This document shows, piece after piece, positions 1 to 7,540 of a DNA stretch of 40,677 nucleotides. The translations under genes were made by a program, and so were the position numbers. The notes under the pieces were generated by a model that ran no database searches, was not told the origin of the DNA, and saw only the letters and a program-made list of their open reading frames with translations. Origin of the DNA: Clostridiales bacterium (GTDB taxonomy: Bacteria > Bacillota > Clostridia > Oscillospirales > Oscillospiraceae); assembly GCA_004558115.1 (NCBI GenBank), contig SFDT01000014.1, positions 1 to 40,677 of the forward strand. Reading direction: 5' to 3'. Every line of letters starts with the position of its first letter. The stretch's first letter is position 1.

Positions 1-22
1 GGTTCGAATCCCGCCACCGATA
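1..22 (+). tRNA. 3' end of a tRNA gene (isotype not determined)
   Basis: The window opens inside a tRNA. Bases 2-10 read GTTCGAATC, a canonical T-loop, flanked by the 3' half of the T stem (10-14). Bases 15-21 fit the 3' strand of the acceptor stem, and A22 fits the discriminator base. CCA is not encoded after it. A GC-rich T arm with discriminator A fits several isotypes, including leucine, but the anticodon is outside the window, so the isotype stays open. tRNA 3' ends are common integration targets, and the next 340 bases look disturbed. Confidence 0.8.
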
Positions 23-28
23 CAAAGT

Positions 29-75
29 GAAGAGGCTCTGTTTTTCGTACGTTTTTCGAGAAGCAGAGTCTCTTC
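29..75 (+). terminator. Hairpin just downstream of the tRNA
   Basis: A 12-bp stem pairs 29-40 (GAAGAGGCTCTG) with 64-75 (CAGAGTCTCTTC), with one G-T pair, around a 23-base loop containing two runs of five T. It sits where a tRNA terminator would be, but no T tract follows the 3' arm. It is therefore either a weak or processed terminator or a relic structure. Confidence 0.4.
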
Positions 76-79
76 CATG

Positions 80-345
80 TTCAAAGTATCGATGAACCGA
101 CTTTAATGATATGGAATCTTGCTGGTATGACGAAAAATAAAGGCCCATTTCGGAAAAGTTATGCTATTTTTCTGTTGAAACTTCCGATTTCGGAAAACTT
201 GATTTTTTTATTGAGCAGTTACGCCTTACTTCAAATAGCTTGTCCTGTAAAAGTGTCCTATTGGAACCATGACGGGTGCTGGAACCATAGTATTTTCGTC
301 TCCGCAAAGCCTTGCAAATACTGACTTTTTTCGTGCGGTGTCCTA
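80..345. mobile_element. AT-rich non-coding stretch, possible insertion-sequence end remnant
   Basis: I find no convincing gene here; both strands are full of stops and base composition is clearly more AT-rich than the rest of the window. Two repeat pairs are visible: ATTTCGGAAAA(G/C)TT at 147-160 and 187-200, exactly 40 bases apart with one mismatch, and TGGAACCAT at 262-270 and 280-288, 18 bases apart. Closely spaced TGGAACCA-like repeats next to a TGTCC motif (241-245) resemble the multiple terminal repeats of IS21-family elements. That comparison is from memory and unverified. The stretch abuts the break in the ATPase gene at about 358, which is why I suspect an insertion or deletion boundary. 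Confidence 0.3.
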
Positions 346-637
346 ATGGTGCTGTGCCATGGGGACTGGTTCCGTCCACCACGGCGCAGCGAAGCTCCGG
401 CAGTACCACGCCGTCCAGAGAATCCGGGTCACCGGAGCACCACAGGTACTCCACCGGCGTTCCGGCTGTCTCCATGGTGCGGCCGATCTCCCTCATGAAG
501 GTATTTTTGCCTACGCCGGGTCCCCCTTTCAGCACCATCAGGTCATATGTATCCTCCAGGTCCACCACCTGGGAGAATAAGTTTTGAAAGCCCTCGCCGC
601 TGTTGGCTCCCACAAAGAAATTCGTAACGATTGCCAT
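164..637 (-). pseudogene. Truncated two-P-loop ATPase (PRK06851-like), N-terminal fragment
   Basis: An AAGGGGG ribosome binding site about 4-10 bases upstream supports the ATG at 635-637. The first 93 residues look like the start of the PRK06851-type clostridial/bacillar ATPases: an early FFVGANSGEGFQNL block, a P-loop, then CSGDPDSLDGVVLPEL and VVDGTSPH. From memory the family is about 350-370 residues. Here similarity stops at residue 93 (about base 359), and the frame then runs through unrelated AT-rich sequence to a stop at 164. The P-loop is also damaged: residues 38-46 read GGPGVGKNT, so the Ser/Thr after the catalytic Lys is Asn. Loss of both the C-terminal three quarters and the Mg-binding residue indicates a dead gene. 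Confidence 0.75.
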
Positions 638-663
638 GTCGTATCCCCCTTGCAGCATTTACC

Positions 664-687
664 CCAGGCTATGCGAAAATAGCCTGG
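664..687 (-). other. Perfect hairpin in the leader of the broken ATPase gene
   Basis: CCAGGCTA (664-671) pairs perfectly with TAGCCTGG (680-687) around an 8-base loop. It lies 14 bases upstream of the ATPase ribosome binding site on the minus strand. No T tract follows in either direction, so it is not a normal terminator. It could be a leader structure or an old element edge. Confidence 0.4.
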
Positions 688-783
688 CCTGACAGCGTTT
701 TTGAGGAATTTTCCGCTGATTTTACCGGTCACAAATCTTTCCTTTAATTTTCAAAATCCGGGGATGCAAATATCCAATCCATC

Positions 784-792
784 TGCTATAAT
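784..792 (+). promoter_or_regulatory. Extended -10 promoter for the D,D-carboxypeptidase gene
   Basis: TGCTATAAT at 784-792 is a perfect TGN-TATAAT extended -10. No good -35 is seen at 16-18 bases upstream; the best is TGCAAA at 765-770. The extended -10 can compensate. The spacing to the ATG at 825 leaves a short leader holding the CAGGAGA ribosome binding site. Confidence 0.7.
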
Positions 793-824
793 GAAAGAAC
801 CACGCGAAAGACAGGAGATCGGAT

Positions 825-1901
825 ATGGACGGCGAATATACCTCCGCATTGACAGAAGAAGAACGGGCCGCCCGGCGCAAAGCGCGCATGGCAGCCCGTA
901 AGAAAAAGCAGCAGGCCCGCCGGCGGAGGCAGCTTTTGCAGCTGTTCCCCTTTTTCCTGCTGCTGATATTGCTCCTGGTCCTGCTGACTGCCTGGGCCTC
1001 CAAGCGGGAATCCCGGCAGGAGGATGGATCCAAACCGCAGCCTCAAGCAGAGCCGATGGAGGCACCCATTCAAGAACCGGAGGTCCCGGTGATCTACACC
1101 GCCAGCGAGACAGCGGACACTGTTCAACTGGGTGAGGAGCTTCCCAGCGCCTACGCCGTGGTGGTGGATGTGGAAAACGGGACCATTCTGGCGGAAAAGG
1201 ATGCCCGGACCGTCATCAGCCCCGCGTCCATGACCAAGATCCTCACTCTTTTGGTAGCGGCTGAGCATATCACCGATTTAGACGATACCTTCACCATGAC
1301 CATTGACATCACTGACTATTGCTATGTCAACGACTGCAGCGTGGTGGGCCTGGAGGTGGGAGAGACCGTCTCCGTCCGGGAATTGCTGTACGGCACTATC
1401 CTCCCCTCCGGTGCCGACGCCGCTCTGGGGCTGGCGGCTTATGTAGCCGGTTCCCAGGAGGCTTTTGTGGTGCTGATGAACGAAAAGCTGGAAGAGCTGG
1501 GTCTCAGCGAAACCGCTCACTTTACCAACTGCGTAGGGCTTTACGACCAAGAGCATTATTGCACCGTTTACGACATGGCTATGATCCTGAAAGCCGCCAT
1601 GGAAAACGAGCTGTGCCGGGAGGTGCTGAACGCCCGCACCTATGAGACTGCCCCCACGCCGGAGCACCCGAAGGGCCAGGTCCTCTCCAACTGGTTTTTG
1701 CGGCGCATCGAGGACAAAGATACCGGCAGCATCGAAGTCATCGGCGCCAAGACCGGCTACGTGGCTCAGTCCGGCAACTGCGCCGCCAGCTGCGGCCGGG
1801 ATGCGGAGGGCAGAGAGTACATCTGCGTCACCGGAAACGCATACAGCTCCTGGCGGGCCATTTACGACCACGTGGACCTGTACAGCAAGTACTGCAATTA
1901 A
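825..1901 (+). CDS. D-alanyl-D-alanine carboxypeptidase, peptidase S11 (DacF/PBP5-like), membrane-anchored
   Basis: This enzyme trims the terminal D-Ala from peptidoglycan pentapeptides outside the membrane, limiting cross-linking. The 358-residue product has a very basic N-terminus, one membrane helix (about residues 37-57), a short Pro/Glu linker, and the penicillin-binding fold. All three active-site motifs are present: SMTK with Ser135 and Lys138, SGA at 195-197 in the SxN position (Ala replaces the usual Asn, a known variation), and KTG starting at Lys309. Secreted DacF-type enzymes normally have a cleaved signal and a C-terminal amphipathic anchor. This one appears to use an N-terminal anchor, ending soon after the catalytic domain. 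It is the only gene here flanked by its own promoter and terminator, so it is monocistronic. Confidence 0.92.
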   Translation: MDGEYTSALTEEERAARRKARMAARKKKQQARRRRQLLQLFPFFLLLILLLVLLTAWASKRESRQEDGSKPQPQAEPMEAPIQEPEVPVIYTASETADTVQLGEELPSAYAVVVDVENGTILAEKDARTVISPASMTKILTLLVAAEHITDLDDTFTMTIDITDYCYVNDCSVVGLEVGETVSVRELLYGTILPSGADAALGLAAYVAGSQEAFVVLMNEKLEELGLSETAHFTNCVGLYDQEHYCTVYDMAMILKAAMENELCREVLNARTYETAPTPEHPKGQVLSNWFLRRIEDKDTGSIEVIGAKTGYVAQSGNCAASCGRDAEGREYICVTGNAYSSWRAIYDHVDLYSKYCN

Positions 1902-1905
1902 AAAA

Positions 1906-1934
1906 GCCCGTCCGCACAGTCGTGCCGGACGGGT
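1906..1934. terminator. Bidirectional terminator between two convergent genes
   Basis: Stem CCCGTCCG (1907-1914) with CGGACGGG (1926-1933), extended by a G-T pair. It is preceded by an A run (1900-1905) and followed by CTTTTTT, so it can stop the carypeptidase transcript on the plus strand and the long minus-strand run arriving at 1940. Confidence 0.85.
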
Positions 1935-1939
1935 CTTTT

Positions 1940-3301
1940 TTAATATCCGCGCTTTTTCAGGTCAGCCGCAAGGTTTACGTAAAACTCCCGCACATCGAAG
2001 CCGGGGATATTTTCCCGGTTCAGATCCACCACGTCACCGTGGGAGATGCCCCGCTTCCCCACCGGCTCCAGTAGCGTGAACCGGGTGCCCCATTTGGCGG
2101 AGTCCACGGATACCAGGCCGTCGTTTTTTCCGTCAAAGTGCTTGACCACAGGGTAGGTGGCGTTCAGAGGGAACTTTCCGTGGCGGGCTTTCCTGCAGTA
2201 GGACATAACGCTCTCGTACACCACGCCGGGCATGTCGGGGGTGGTCTCGTTCCGGGCCAGGCAGGCGCTCTCCGTCAGGTCCGTCACCGCCGCCAGGAAA
2301 TCGGGGTTCTCATCGCCCAGCCGCTTCAGTGTGGCATTGTAGGCGGCGGCAACCTTCTGCCGGGCGGCCTGGGGCACCTTGTTCAGCAGGTATTCCGCAT
2401 AGATGCAGCCTCGGTGCGGGGTGTTGATGGTGGTGAGGGTCGCCACATAAGGGGCACAGCCGGCATGGGCAATAGCGGCCCGACTGTCCAGTCCGCCCTT
2501 GGAGTGGGCGATGATGTTCACCTTCTCGCAGCCGGTCTCGTCGAGAATTTCCCGGATGCGGGCAGCCAGTTCTCTCCCGCTGTCCTCCACGGAGGCGGCG
2601 GACTGCTGCTGGCCGTAATAGACCACAGCGCCGTTGCGCTTCAGCTCCTTAGGGATACGGCCCCAGTAGTTAAGATAGCGGAAATCCCGGAAAAACACGC
2701 CGTGGACCAGGAGGATGGGATATTTCGTCTTGCAGACCTCATTTTCCGCCCGGACCTCGTCCAGCTCCCACTTTTCCGTCTCAAATTCCACCTCATCAGA
2801 GGCGATGCGGATAATTTTTGTTAAGTACCAGATGTTCAGAAAAGGAATCCAGCCGCAGAGAGCGGCCAAGATGCGGTGCTTCAGCCCCAGTTGGACAGAG
2901 GTCACATAGACCCGGATCATGCCGTTCCAAAACAGGATGGCCTCCAGGATCACCATGGGGATGGCGATGATGATCCAAATCACCAACAGAAGTCCGGAGA
3001 AAAAGCCGCCGCCTTTCGCCATACGGATGGCGGCGGGCAGCCACAGCAGCATCCACACCACATTGATGGTTGCGGTGATCAGGAACAGCCGCAGCAGCTC
3101 ACAGCCGGCAGAGAGCTGATCAATACGTTTGGTAGGCGCGGTTTTGGGAATGGGACGCAGGTTCACATACACAAAGCCCGCAAGAAGCAGCAGGCAGGTT
3201 CCGATCCCCAGCGGCGTCGAGCCCAGCATCATCAGCGCCAGAGCGCCATTGGCGGCCGCCAAAAGTATCAGGACAAAGAGGATGCGGCGAAGATGTTTCA
3301 C
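1940..3301 (-). CDS. Membrane-anchored lipase-like alpha/beta-hydrolase
   Basis: The 453-residue protein has about four membrane helices in its first 160 residues, followed by a soluble alpha/beta-hydrolase domain. The core begins with YPILLVHGVFFRD, where HG supplies the oxyanion-hole region as in triacylglycerol lipases. The nucleophile elbow is AHSKGG with Ser267. The likely acid is Asp394 in FDGKNDGLVS, and the likely base is His421 in SHGDVVD, so a full triad is visible. The substrate is unknown; a lipid or ester at the membrane is an inference. The start is a GTG overlapping the TGA of the upstream EFR1 gene (GTGA), implying translational coupling. It is the last gene before the terminator at 1906-1934. 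Confidence 0.8.
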   Translation of the reverse strand: MKHLRRILFVLILLAAANGALALMMLGSTPLGIGTCLLLLAGFVYVNLRPIPKTAPTKRIDQLSAGCELLRLFLITATINVVWMLLWLPAAIRMAKGGGFFSGLLLVIWIIIAIPMVILEAILFWNGMIRVYVTSVQLGLKHRILAALCGWIPFLNIWYLTKIIRIASDEVEFETEKWELDEVRAENEVCKTKYPILLVHGVFFRDFRYLNYWGRIPKELKRNGAVVYYGQQQSAASVEDSGRELAARIREILDETGCEKVNIIAHSKGGLDSRAAIAHAGCAPYVATLTTINTPHRGCIYAEYLLNKVPQAARQKVAAAYNATLKRLGDENPDFLAAVTDLTESACLARNETTPDMPGVVYESVMSYCRKARHGKFPLNATYPVVKHFDGKNDGLVSVDSAKWGTRFTLLEPVGKRGISHGDVVDLNRENIPGFDVREFYVNLAADLKKRGY

Positions 3302-4119
3302 AAAAACACCTCGTTCTCTTTCGGTTCGGAGAAGGTCTGCTCCAGCATTTTTACATGGGACAAAAATGCCTCGTCATCAAAATATTTGGCCTGCTTCGTG
3401 CATTTGCGGACACAGGCCTGGCACTTGATGCAGGTGCCGGGGACCTCCGCCGGATGCTGAGGGTCGATGGCGCCCATGGGGCAGAAACGGGCGCAGGCGC
3501 CGCAGCCGTTGCACTTGGTCAGCTTCGTTTTGGGCTTGGCTTTCAGGAATTTGGCAGGCTGGCCGTCGGTGCCCTTGGGAACGTAATAGGGTGCGGCCGG
3601 GTCGCCGGGGACCTGAACAGGCGCAGAGATACCTGTTAAGCTATTTACCTTGTCAGCAATTCTCTTTGCAAACTCCTTCATCTCGAACTGATCGCTCCAG
3701 CCGGGACGGCCGTAGGCCAGCTCATCGGTAAAGGCATGGCGGCCCACAAAGGCACCGGCGGCCACGGTATGAAATCCGTCCGCCTCCAAAACCGCGCACA
3801 ATTCCGCCAGGGAATTGTCGTAATTCCGGTTGCCAAAGGTGACGACCGCAACCGCCAGGGCGCCGTTTCCGTGAAGGCGGGACTGAAAGTCCGGCAGCAG
3901 CTTATTGGGCATCTTGCCGGCATACGTCGGTGTGCCTACCACCACAAGGTCTCTTTCTGTAAAGGAATATTCCTTTTCACGTTCAGCAGGTCTTGTAAAG
4001 CTGAACCGCTCCAAGGGTAAGCCCAGTTTCGCCGCCAGTTCCGCGCCGACGGTGTCCACCGCCCTGGCCGTGTTGCCAGTGGCGCTGTAACAAAATGTAC
4101 AAACCCTCTCCAATTTCAT
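3298..4119 (-). CDS. EFR1 family ferredoxin (flavodoxin domain plus two [4Fe-4S] clusters)
   Basis: This is a redox protein joining an FMN-binding flavodoxin-like half (residues 1 to about 160, with the phosphate loop YSATGNTARAV) to a bacterial-type ferredoxin half. The cluster cysteines are clear: C203, C206, C209, C213 and C230, C233, C236, C240, in two CxxCxxCxxxC motifs. Length (273) fits the EFR1 family common in Clostridia. It likely passes electrons between a flavin and iron-sulfur partners in the cytoplasm; the partner is unknown. The ribosome binding site AAAGGAGGG is strong. The downstream lipase-like gene starts inside its stop codon, so the two are probably made together. Confidence 0.88.
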   Translation of the reverse strand: MKLERVCTFCYSATGNTARAVDTVGAELAAKLGLPLERFSFTRPAEREKEYSFTERDLVVVGTPTYAGKMPNKLLPDFQSRLHGNGALAVAVVTFGNRNYDNSLAELCAVLEADGFHTVAAGAFVGRHAFTDELAYGRPGWSDQFEMKEFAKRIADKVNSLTGISAPVQVPGDPAAPYYVPKGTDGQPAKFLKAKPKTKLTKCNGCGACARFCPMGAIDPQHPAEVPGTCIKCQACVRKCTKQAKYFDDEAFLSHVKMLEQTFSEPKENEVFL

Positions 4120-4139
4120 GAAATTCCCTCCTTTGTAAC

Positions 4140-4170
4140 AACAGGCACCCTGTGGCGCAGGGTGCCTGTT
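4140..4170 (-). terminator. Perfect 13-bp hairpin between the 75-residue gene and EFR1
   Basis: AACAGGCACCCTG (4140-4152) pairs perfectly with CAGGGTGCCTGTT (4158-4170) around a 5-base loop. On the minus strand the arm is followed by only a weak GTTAC, not a T tract. It may be a partial terminator or an mRNA processing or stability element separating the clpE end from EFR1. The EFR1 ribosome binding site follows at once. Confidence 0.5.
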
Positions 4171-4189
4171 TCTGATGTTTCCGGTCCCG

Positions 4190-4417
4190 TTAAAGGGAAA
4201 AATCCGCTTCGTTCAGTTTGTCAGTATCCAGGGACGCGGGGCGGGGCGGCACCCGTTTCAGGGGGTCGTATTGGAAGGACCGGCAGTGATCCTCCACCTT
4301 CATGATACCCCGCTTCACGCAGGCCACTTCCCACTCATTGATCTGCTGGCCCCGCTGGCAGTAGGCGCAGCGGGGGTCTATATCCTTGCGAAAGAGTTTC
4401 AAACCTTCCCCCTCCAT
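4190..4417 (-). CDS. Small four-cysteine protein of unknown function
   Basis: This is a 75-residue soluble protein that I do not recognise as a named family. It carries CAYC near residue 17 and two further single cysteines (in VACVKRG and DHCRSF), so it could bind one zinc ion or an iron-sulfur cluster. This is an inference from spacing only. The second half, SFQYDPLKRVPPRP, is basic and proline-rich. It has a GGGGAGA ribosome binding site and starts 9 bases after the clpE stop, so it is almost certainly cotranscribed with clpE. No membrane segment or signal is seen. Confidence 0.7.
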   Translation of the reverse strand: MEGEGLKLFRKDIDPRCAYCQRGQQINEWEVACVKRGIMKVEDHCRSFQYDPLKRVPPRPASLDTDKLNEADFSL

Positions 4418-4426
4418 TCTCCCCGC

Positions 4427-6760
4427 TCACAGGGTGTAAAGCCGGATCTTCTCATCCTCCACGGTGGCCTTCACCTGGGTGATGGGATTTTCATAGCTGT
4501 CGATGATCTTGGTAGCCATGGGGTCCTCCACCTCTTTTTGAATGGTGCGCCGCAGGTTCCGGGCGCCATAGGTGAGCGAATAGGACTTGTGGGTCAGCCA
4601 GGCCACCAAAGCGTCATCATAGGTGAAGGTGATGCCCTTCTCCTTCAAAGAGCCCGCCAGCTCGTTCAGCATGATGCGGGCAATGCCCTGGAAGTGCTCC
4701 TCCGTCAGCCGGTTGAAGCAGATGACGGCGTCCACCCGGTTGATGAACTCCGGCCGCAGGAACTGCTGCAAGGCCTTCATGGCCCGCTCCTGGTCCTGCT
4801 GGCTGACGGAGCGGTCAAAGCCCACCGTGCCCTCCTTGGTGGCGCTGCCGGCGTTGGAGGTCATGACGATAATGGTGTTCTCGAAGTTCACCTTCCGGCC
4901 GTGGGCGTCGGTAATCTCGCCGTCATCCAGAATTTGCAGCAGCACATTCAGCACATCGGGGTGGGCCTTTTCGATCTCGTCGAACAAAATGACGGCGTAG
5001 GGCTTGCGGCGGATCTTCTCCGTCAGCTGGCCGGCCTCGTCATAGCCCACGTAGCCGGGAGGAGAGCCCACGATGCGGGAAACGGAGTGCTTCTCCATGA
5101 ATTCGGACATATCCAGCCGGATGAGGGCATCCGGGGTGTTGAACAGGTCGCAGGCCAGCTGCTTCACCAGCTCCGTTTTGCCCACGCCGGTGGAACCCAC
5201 GAAAATGAAGCTGACAGGCTTGTGCTTGGGGGAAATACCCACCCGGTTGCGGCGAACGGCGGCGGACACCGCCTCAATGGCCTCATCCTGGCCGATGATG
5301 TGGCTTTTCAGCCGCTGCTCCAGCTGGGAGAGCCGCTGGAACTCCTGCTCCCGGATGCGGGAGGCGGGGATCTTCGTCCACAGCTCGATAACATGGGCCA
5401 GATTTTCCATGGAGAGCTGAGGGTCTCCCTTTTCACACAGGGCGGTCAGCTCTGTCGTCAGCTGCAGTTCCCGGCTCTTGAGGAACGCCATGCGCTCATA
5501 GTCCGGCTCGCCGCCCTCCTGCTGTTTCTCCTCCAGCATGGTGCGCTCTTTTTCATAATCGTCCAGCTCCCGCTGGATCTGCATCCGCCGGGAAATGTCC
5601 GGGTCCTTCAGGTTCAGGTCGGAGCAGGCCTCGTCGATGAGGTCGATGGCCTTATCCGGCAGGAAGCGGTCCGTGATGTACCGCTCGGACAGCAGCACCG
5701 CCTGGCGGAGAATGCCGTCGGAGATCTTCACGCCGTGGAACTTCTCATAATTGGGGGCCAGGCCCTTCAAAATGGCGATGGAGTCCTCAATGGAGGGCTC
5801 GTTCACCGTCACCGGCTGGAAGCGGCGCTCCAGGGCGGTATCCTTTTCGATGGACTTGCGGTACTCATTGAAGGTGGTGGCGCCGATGACCTGGATCTCC
5901 CCCCGGGAGAGGGCGGGCTTCAGAATATTGGCGGCGTTCATACTGCCCTCGGCGTCGCCGGCACCCACGATGTTGTGGACCTCGTCGATCATGAGGATGA
6001 TGTTGCCCAGGCGCTTTACCTCGTCGATAAGGCCCTTCATGCGGCTTTCGAACTGGCCCCGGAATTGGGTGCCAGCCACCAGAGCCGTCAGGTCCAGAAG
6101 GTAGACCTCCTTTTCCCGCAGCTTGAAGGGCACATCGCCATTGACGATCCGCTGGGCCAGGCCCTCGGCAATGGCCGTCTTGCCCACGCCGGGCTCGCCG
6201 ATGAGGCAGGGGTTGTTTTTCTGCCGGCGGTTCAAAATCTGCACCACCCGCTCGATCTCCTGGGTCCGGCCGATGACCGGGTCCAGCTTGCCGTCCTTGG
6301 CCTTTTGGGTCAGGGAGATGCAGTAGTTTTCCAGATACTTCCGCTTGCCGCCCTTGGCATCCTTGCGGCTGTCCTTCTCCCGGCCGCCCCGGGCGCCGCC
6401 GGAGGAGGACTCGTCGCCAGTTCCCTCCCGGCCGGCGTCGCTGCCGGAGAACAGGCGGTTCAAGAAGGGGAAGGTGGCCGTCTTGCCGTCCTCTTCCTCT
6501 CCGCCGTCCTCCTCATCACCGCCGGGCAAGTCCTCGATGTTCTCCACACCGCTGAAGGCCTGCATCATCTCGCTGTTGAGGGTCTCCAGATCCTCGTCGG
6601 AGATCCCCATCCGCTTCATCATATCATCCACCTGAGGCAAACCCAGGTCCTTGGCACACTTCAGGCACAGGCCCTCGTTGACCGTTTTGTCGCCGTCCAG
6701 CTTGGAAATGAACACCACAGCGACGTTCTTTTTACATCTTGAGCAAAGTGTAGGCTGCAT
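4427..6760 (-). CDS. clpE: Zinc-finger Clp unfoldase, ClpE type (Clp/Hsp100 AAA+)
   Basis: This ATP-driven unfoldase feeds proteins to ClpP. The 777 residues start with a C4 zinc finger (C6, C9, C32, C35; CX2CX22CX2C, the ClpE hallmark) instead of the double Clp-N repeat of ClpC. A low-complexity acidic then Gly/Arg/Lys-rich linker (about 78-140) leads to two AAA+ modules. Walker A motifs are GEPGVGKT (188-195) and GSTGVGKT (522-529); Walker B motifs are LMIDE (256-260) and ILFDE (591-595). A Glu/Arg-rich coiled middle region (about 385-440) sits between them. VGF at 646-648 matches the ClpP-docking loop. No ClpP gene is in the window. The ribosome binding site GGAGG supports the start. I saw no CtsR-like operator in the short upstream gap. 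Confidence 0.9.
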   Translation of the reverse strand: MQPTLCSRCKKNVAVVFISKLDGDKTVNEGLCLKCAKDLGLPQVDDMMKRMGISDEDLETLNSEMMQAFSGVENIEDLPGGDEEDGGEEEDGKTATFPFLNRLFSGSDAGREGTGDESSSGGARGGREKDSRKDAKGGKRKYLENYCISLTQKAKDGKLDPVIGRTQEIERVVQILNRRQKNNPCLIGEPGVGKTAIAEGLAQRIVNGDVPFKLREKEVYLLDLTALVAGTQFRGQFESRMKGLIDEVKRLGNIILMIDEVHNIVGAGDAEGSMNAANILKPALSRGEIQVIGATTFNEYRKSIEKDTALERRFQPVTVNEPSIEDSIAILKGLAPNYEKFHGVKISDGILRQAVLLSERYITDRFLPDKAIDLIDEACSDLNLKDPDISRRMQIQRELDDYEKERTMLEEKQQEGGEPDYERMAFLKSRELQLTTELTALCEKGDPQLSMENLAHVIELWTKIPASRIREQEFQRLSQLEQRLKSHIIGQDEAIEAVSAAVRRNRVGISPKHKPVSFIFVGSTGVGKTELVKQLACDLFNTPDALIRLDMSEFMEKHSVSRIVGSPPGYVGYDEAGQLTEKIRRKPYAVILFDEIEKAHPDVLNVLLQILDDGEITDAHGRKVNFENTIIVMTSNAGSATKEGTVGFDRSVSQQDQERAMKALQQFLRPEFINRVDAVICFNRLTEEHFQGIARIMLNELAGSLKEKGITFTYDDALVAWLTHKSYSLTYGARNLRRTIQKEVEDPMATKIIDSYENPITQVKATVEDEKIRLYTL

Positions 6761-6775
6761 CGTATACCTCCGAGT

Positions 6776-7483
6776 TTATTGCAAATGCGACAGCACGCCC
6801 AGCGGCGTGTTCGCCGAAAAGATACGCAGGATATGGGCCTCCGCCAGCACCTCCGATTCAAAGGAGACCCCCAGGCGCCGCAGCACCCAGACCGCCAGAA
6901 ACAGCAGCAGGGCGCCTTCCACCAGACCCACGGCGGCGCCGCCCAAGGTGTTGAGCCCCCGCAGCAGCGGCAGCTTCAAAACCAGGTCCATGGCGCCGAT
7001 GAGCACCTTCATCAAAAGCAGCAGCACCGCGAAAGAGAGGATGTACAAAGTCCCGTAAATGAACGACCGGGCCATACTCTCCACCACCGCCGTGGCAATG
7101 GATGCGCCGGTATCGCGGACCTTTTCCTGTACCTCCTCCGCCAGACGGCTTCGGACCTCATCATCCAAACCGAGGATGGCCAACAGGTCCTGAATGGCCG
7201 AAGGGTCCTCCGTGTCCGCCTCCGGCATCTGCACGCCGGAGCCGGCCGACTGGACAGCCATGGCGTTTTCCACCTTTTCCTCGATATGCCCGGCGATCAG
7301 AGGTGTCACCACCTTCGTCACCGGGGTGGTGAACGTGGCGGCGATAATGCCGGCGCCCACCAGAGCCACCACAACGGCCAGCAAGCCGGACAGCGCCCGG
7401 AACAATCCCCGCTTTCCGCCGTAGACGGCAAAGCCCAGCAAAACCGCCGCGACAACGATATCTATTATAACAGGTGTCGTCAT
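6776..7483 (-). CDS. CvpA family membrane protein
   Basis: A 235-residue integral membrane protein of the CvpA (colicin V production) family. It opens with helices covering about residues 4-24 and 29-50, including the typical GKRGLFRALSGLL segment. A hydrophilic stretch of about 90 residues outside or between helices follows, then two more helices around 138-160 and 175-200. The family role is unsettled; links to envelope homeostasis and secretion have been proposed. It lies 15 bases upstream of clpE. The upstream leader has GGAGGAAAGGTAGG, so the ATG at 7481-7483 is well supported. Confidence 0.8.
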   Translation of the reverse strand: MTTPVIIDIVVAAVLLGFAVYGGKRGLFRALSGLLAVVVALVGAGIIAATFTTPVTKVVTPLIAGHIEEKVENAMAVQSAGSGVQMPEADTEDPSAIQDLLAILGLDDEVRSRLAEEVQEKVRDTGASIATAVVESMARSFIYGTLYILSFAVLLLLMKVLIGAMDLVLKLPLLRGLNTLGGAAVGLVEGALLLFLAVWVLRRLGVSFESEVLAEAHILRIFSANTPLGVLSHLQ

Positions 7484-7540
7484 GATTGCCTACCTTTCCT
7501 CCTGTAAACGTTTTGTAAACACCCGGCCAATGTTCCCCTT

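Noticed and set aside
4175..6742. An 855-codon plus-strand frame opposite clpE
   Set aside because: It shadows the ClpE gene, with His/Leu/Gly/Val-rich mirror composition and no start signal or motif.
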